Shown here: piece after piece, positions 6,923 to 9,642 of the stretch
Layout: each line of letters opens with the position of its first letter
How positions within the stretch are numbered: position 1 is the first letter of the stretch
Assembly (NCBI GenBank): GCA_002402725.1
Contig: DHGL01000029.1
Span: forward strand, 23,850 to 33,491
Length of the DNA: 9,642 nt
Direction of reading: 5' to 3'
Source of the DNA: Anaerolineaceae bacterium UBA4799
GTDB lineage: Bacteria; Chloroflexota; Anaerolineae; Anaerolineales; Anaerolineaceae
Program-made: the position numbers and the translations under genes
The notes under the pieces: model-generated
Database searches by the model: none
Seen by the model: the letters and a program-made list of their open reading frames with translations, nothing else
Told to the model about the DNA's origin: nothing

Positions 6923-7060
6923 GTGCGCTTATGTGGTGTTTATACCCATAGAAATGCGGTACACGGCAGGTTCTTTATCATTCATGGGGATGGAACACGA
7001 ATTGAGTATGATCTTCTAAATACGCGTGTTCAAGTGTCAATCCCAAATATCTCTTTATAA
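6923..7060 (+). CDS. possible 45-residue leader ORF upstream of fdrA
   Basis: A GTG at 6923 opens a 45-codon frame (MRLCGVYTHRNAVHGRFFII at the start, ending in VSIPNISL). Its TAA at 7058-7060 abuts the Shine-Dalgarno of fdrA, leaving 10 nt to the fdrA ATG. A purine-rich AAGGTGG (6910-6916) lies 6 nt before the GTG. However, the promoter at 6903-6908 would start RNA close to 6915, leaving little or no upstream binding site. The peptide has mixed polar and hydrophobic composition with beta-like alternation and is not obviously random, but I recognise no family. It may be a leader peptide coupled to fdrA translation, a decayed gene fragment, or chance. Confidence 0.28.
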   Translation: MRLCGVYTHRNAVHGRFFIIHGDGTRIEYDLLNTRVQVSIPNISL

Positions 7061-7065
7061 AGGAG
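7060..7065 (+). promoter_or_regulatory. Shine-Dalgarno AAGGAG that fixes the fdrA start
   Basis: AAGGAG is spaced 5 nt before the ATG at 7071. An in-frame GTG at 7026 would add 15 residues, but it has no ribosome-binding site and the extra residues are unlike the usual FdrA N-terminus. The start at 7071 is therefore preferred. Confidence 0.85.
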
Positions 7066-7070
7066 CGATA

Positions 7071-8807
7071 ATGGCAACATTTAAAACAGAGGTTCGTAGT
7101 GGTGTGTATTATGACTCGGCAAAACTCATGTCTTTACAGCGTTCGCTTGCCGGGCTGCCTGGCATCCTAGATGCTGGTGTGGTGATGGGAACAGACTCGA
7201 ACAAGGAATTGCTTGCACATATTGGTCTGGACACACCTGAAGTAAGAGCCACCAAACCTGATGACCTGGCAATTGTGGTCAAGGCTGAGAACGAGAAAGC
7301 CGCTTTCGATGCGCTCGCCCAGGTGGAAGGACTGCTGGCTGCCCGTAAAGGCGGCTCAGACCAGGAATATCAGCCGCGCAGCATTGAAAGCGCTGTCGAC
7401 ATGTTGCCTGATGCAGAATGGGTCATCGTATCAGTAGCAGGTCGCTACGCTACCGCAGTCACCCGTGAAGCGTTGCGCTTGCGCAAGCATGTACACCTTT
7501 TCAGCGACAATGTCAGTGTTGAAAATGAAATCGAACTGAAGAAGGAAGCCCGCGAACTTGGTTTATTGGTGATGGGACCCGACTGCGGCACCGCTATGAT
7601 CGATGGTTTTGGACTGGCCTTTGCCAACAAGATTCGCAAAGGTCCCATCGGCATCGTGGCCGCGGCTGGCACCGGTTTACAACAGGTCGCCACCCGTATT
7701 CATCAGTTGAACAGCGGTATCACATTCGGCATCGGCACCGGCGGTCGCGACCTTAAAGCAGAGGTAGGCGCGATCACCTTTTTAATGGCGCTGGACGTGC
7801 TGGCGCGGGATGAGGACACCAAGGTTATTGTCCTCACCTCCAAACCGCCTTCACCTAAAGTGGCAGAAGAAGTGTTAAAGGTCGCCCGCAAAGCCGGCAA
7901 ACCGGTGGTGGTGAACTTTATCGCCCGCCCCATCACCACCACGCGCGACGGCAACCTGTTCTTTGCTACCGGTCTGGATGACGCCGCCCGCCTGGCGGTT
8001 GAGCTTGCCAACAACCCGCCCAGGCTGAGCGGTGATGCTGACCTGCCCATTAAGAAGTTCACCCCAAAACAGAAATACCTGCGTGGTCTCTTCTCCGGCG
8101 GTACATTGGCTTACGAAGCCCAGCATATCCTTTATGGTTATATCCCCAGAGTACTGGCTAACTCCCCCATCAACAAAGAATTCCAGTTACCGGACGCGTT
8201 CGTGAGCCAGGAGAACTGCATCGTTGACCTTGGTGAAGACGAATTCACGCAAGGCCGCCTGCACCCGATGATGGACAATGAGTTGCGCATTCGTAGATTA
8301 TATGAAGAAGCCAGAGACCCCGAGGTGGCGGTCATTCTGCTGGACGTGGTTATCGGTTACGGCTCCCATCCTGACCCCGCCAGCGAGATTGCACCGGCCA
8401 TCGCCAAGTGCATCGCCGATGCCAAGAAAGAGGGACGGCACCTGGAAGTGGTATGCGTGGTCTGCGGCACAGACGAGGACCCGCAGAACCTGAACAACCA
8501 GATAGCCCAGCTCAAAGCCGTGGGTGCCGTGGTGGATACCAGTAACGAGGTCATCTGCCGCTATGTCGGGCGCATTCTGCGCGCGCTGGCCGAACGTGAT
8601 GAGCCCAAAGCCCAGGTGATTGGCAAACCTGTCGACCTCGAAAAACTCAAGAAACCGCTGGCTGCCATTAATGTTGGTCTCGAATCTTTCTCCGCCAACC
8701 TGAAGGACCAGGGCGCGCCCTACGTGCAGGTGGACTGGAAGCCGCCCGCCGGTGGTAACGAAAGACTGATGAATATCCTGCAAAAGATGAAGTCACCCAG
8801 AAAGTAA
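7071..8807 (+). CDS. fdrA: FdrA-family protein (AllF-like transcarbamylase subunit)
   Basis: This 578-residue protein resembles the succinyl-CoA synthetase alpha fold and is often annotated as an acyl-CoA synthetase. E. coli FdrA (AllF) works with AllG and AllH as the oxamate transcarbamylase, which converts carbamoylated substrate and phosphate to carbamoyl phosphate. Family marks are MGPDCGTAMIDGFGLAFAN (168-186), a nucleotide-binding-like GIVAAAGTGLQQVA (194-207), IGTGGRDLKAEVGA (221-234), RLHPMMDNELR (396-406) and GYGSHPDPAS (429-438). Where ligases carry the phosphohistidine (GHAG after the KPVV strand), this protein has KPVVVNFIARP, then DGNLFFATGLDDAA, with no histidine. The DUF1116 gene follows after 35 nt, the usual fdrA partner. 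The substrate may differ from oxamate. Confidence 0.92.
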   Translation: MATFKTEVRSGVYYDSAKLMSLQRSLAGLPGILDAGVVMGTDSNKELLAHIGLDTPEVRATKPDDLAIVVKAENEKAAFDALAQVEGLLAARKGGSDQEYQPRSIESAVDMLPDAEWVIVSVAGRYATAVTREALRLRKHVHLFSDNVSVENEIELKKEARELGLLVMGPDCGTAMIDGFGLAFANKIRKGPIGIVAAAGTGLQQVATRIHQLNSGITFGIGTGGRDLKAEVGAITFLMALDVLARDEDTKVIVLTSKPPSPKVAEEVLKVARKAGKPVVVNFIARPITTTRDGNLFFATGLDDAARLAVELANNPPRLSGDADLPIKKFTPKQKYLRGLFSGGTLAYEAQHILYGYIPRVLANSPINKEFQLPDAFVSQENCIVDLGEDEFTQGRLHPMMDNELRIRRLYEEARDPEVAVILLDVVIGYGSHPDPASEIAPAIAKCIADAKKEGRHLEVVCVVCGTDEDPQNLNNQIAQLKAVGAVVDTSNEVICRYVGRILRALAERDEPKAQVIGKPVDLEKLKKPLAAINVGLESFSANLKDQGAPYVQVDWKPPAGGNERLMNILQKMKSPRK

Positions 8808-8842
8808 TTTCGGATAATCCATTCAAAACCTGGAGGAAGCAC

Positions 8843-9642
8843 ATGGTTGATATAGAAAAAGCAAATGCACTTGCAGTAGAAAGGTTCATGGAAGCGCGCC
8901 CCGTTGCCATAACGCTGACGAAAGCGCTGGATATCGTCCCGGGAATGCACGAGAACATGCTCTTGCATGCCGGCCCCCCCACAACTTACGAGACCATGTC
9001 AGGTCCGGTGCGCGGCGCGATGATCGGCGCCTTGCTATTCGAAGGCAAAGCCAAAAACCCAGAAGAAGCCGATAAATTGTTGAAATCCGGCAAAATCGAG
9101 TTCTCACCATGCCATGAGCATATGTGTACTGGACCAATGGCAGGAGTGATTTCGCCATCGATGCTGGTGTATGTCATTGAAAACCAGACTCACGGCATTA
9201 AATGCTACTCCAACCTCAACGAAGGCCGTGGGAAAGTGTTGCGCATGGGCGCTTACAGCGAGGATGTGCTGACAAAACTGCGCTGGATGGAAGCCGTTCT
9301 CGGTCCGACTATCAAAGTGGCGCTGGAAGCCATGGGTGGAATCGATATCCGCGCCCTGCTGGCGAAAGCGCTGCACAGCGGTGATGACGGTCACAACCGA
9401 CTGGATACCGCTTCAGTCCTGTGGACGACCCAACTGGCCCCTTACATCGCCAAGACTGCCAGGAATACGGATACCGCTTTCGAGGTCATCAAATTCCTTG
9501 GCGAGAATGCGTTGAGCATTCTTAACCCGGTAATGGCGGGCTGCAAAACCATGACCGCTGCCGGACACAACATTGAAGGCAGCACCATCGTTACCATAAT
9601 GGCGCGCAACGGTACCGATTGGGGCATCAAAGTGAGCGGTTT
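8843..9642 (+). CDS. DUF1116 family protein (AllG/YlbE-like), 3' end missing
   Basis: The first 266 codons of a gene that continues past the window; complete family members are, from memory, roughly 420-470 residues, so over half is visible. DUF1116 proteins (YlbE/AllG and YahG in E. coli) are encoded next to fdrA, and AllG is a subunit of the oxamate transcarbamylase. Visible family-like segments are a Gly/Pro-rich patch (LLHAGPPTTYE, 41-51), FSPCHEHMCTGPMAGVISPS (87-106) with clustered Cys/His, and ALHSGDDGHNRLDTAS (176-191), whose Asp and His residues could bind phosphate or metal. GGAGGA at 8832-8837, 5 nt before the ATG, fixes the start. It is co-transcribed with fdrA. The expected next genes (DUF2877/AllH type and carbamate kinase) lie outside the window. 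Confidence 0.9.
   Translation, partial: MVDIEKANALAVERFMEARPVAITLTKALDIVPGMHENMLLHAGPPTTYETMSGPVRGAMIGALLFEGKAKNPEEADKLLKSGKIEFSPCHEHMCTGPMAGVISPSMLVYVIENQTHGIKCYSNLNEGRGKVLRMGAYSEDVLTKLRWMEAVLGPTIKVALEAMGGIDIRALLAKALHSGDDGHNRLDTASVLWTTQLAPYIAKTARNTDTAFEVIKFLGENALSILNPVMAGCKTMTAAGHNIEGSTIVTIMARNGTDWGIKVSG

Noticed and set aside
7026..7070. 15-residue N-terminal extension of FdrA from a GTG
   Set aside because: There is no Shine-Dalgarno before the GTG, whereas AAGGAG lies 5 nt before the ATG at 7071.
1..9642. tRNA or rRNA genes, CRISPR arrays, insertion sequences, phage or integron features
   Set aside because: None was seen: no spaced direct repeats, no transposase or integrase motifs, and no cloverleaf-like segments in the intergenic gaps.

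Overview
The window looks like a stretch of bacterial chromosome carrying catabolic genes. Gene bodies are moderately GC-rich and intergenic gaps are AT-richer. Genes have clear Shine-Dalgarno sites (AGGAGG, AAGGAG), sigma70-like promoters and intrinsic terminators. All substantial genes lie on the plus strand, apart from one small broken gene on the minus strand. The mix of families (APC permease, saccharopine-dehydrogenase-like reductase, class III aminotransferase, CoA-acylating aldehyde dehydrogenase, FdrA, DUF1116) suggests an amine- or amino-acid-fermenting anaerobe. Anaerolineae (Chloroflexota) or Firmicutes are my guesses; no rRNA, tRNA or marker gene settles it.

Layout. (1) 1-2527: the 3' part of an APC amino acid/polyamine permease, then 23 nt later a saccharopine-dehydrogenase-like NAD(P) oxidoreductase, ending in a long hairpin at 2558-2622. 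(2) 2744-5437: a class III PLP aminotransferase and, 33 nt later, a CoA-acylating aldehyde dehydrogenase, ending in a strong, probably bidirectional terminator at 5456-5484. (3) 5486-5785, minus strand: a small gene interrupted by one in-frame TGA. (4) 6041-6766: a stand-alone GNAT-like gene with its own near-consensus promoter and a terminator. (5) 6879-9642: a promoter, a possible 45-codon leader ORF, fdrA, and the first 266 codons of a DUF1116 gene that runs off the window.

How the parts may work together. The aminotransferase and acylating dehydrogenase form a logical pair: primary amine or omega-amino acid to aldehyde to acyl-CoA, keeping the oxidation energy as a thioester. The permease would bring in the substrate, and the saccharopine-dehydrogenase-like enzyme would work on an amino-acid or polyamine intermediate. 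FdrA and DUF1116 are two of the three subunits of the transcarbamylase known in E. coli as AllFGH (oxamate/carbamoyl phosphate chemistry), which feeds carbamate kinase. This FdrA has no CoA-ligase phosphohistidine, which fits a carbamoyl-transfer role better than acyl-CoA synthesis. A testable inference is that the region breaks down a carbamoylated amine or amino acid: phosphorolysis to carbamoyl phosphate (ATP) plus an amine, which then goes to acyl-CoA. The substrate is not determined by the sequence; N-carbamoyl-beta-alanine, N-carbamoylputrescine and taurine-like compounds are all open.
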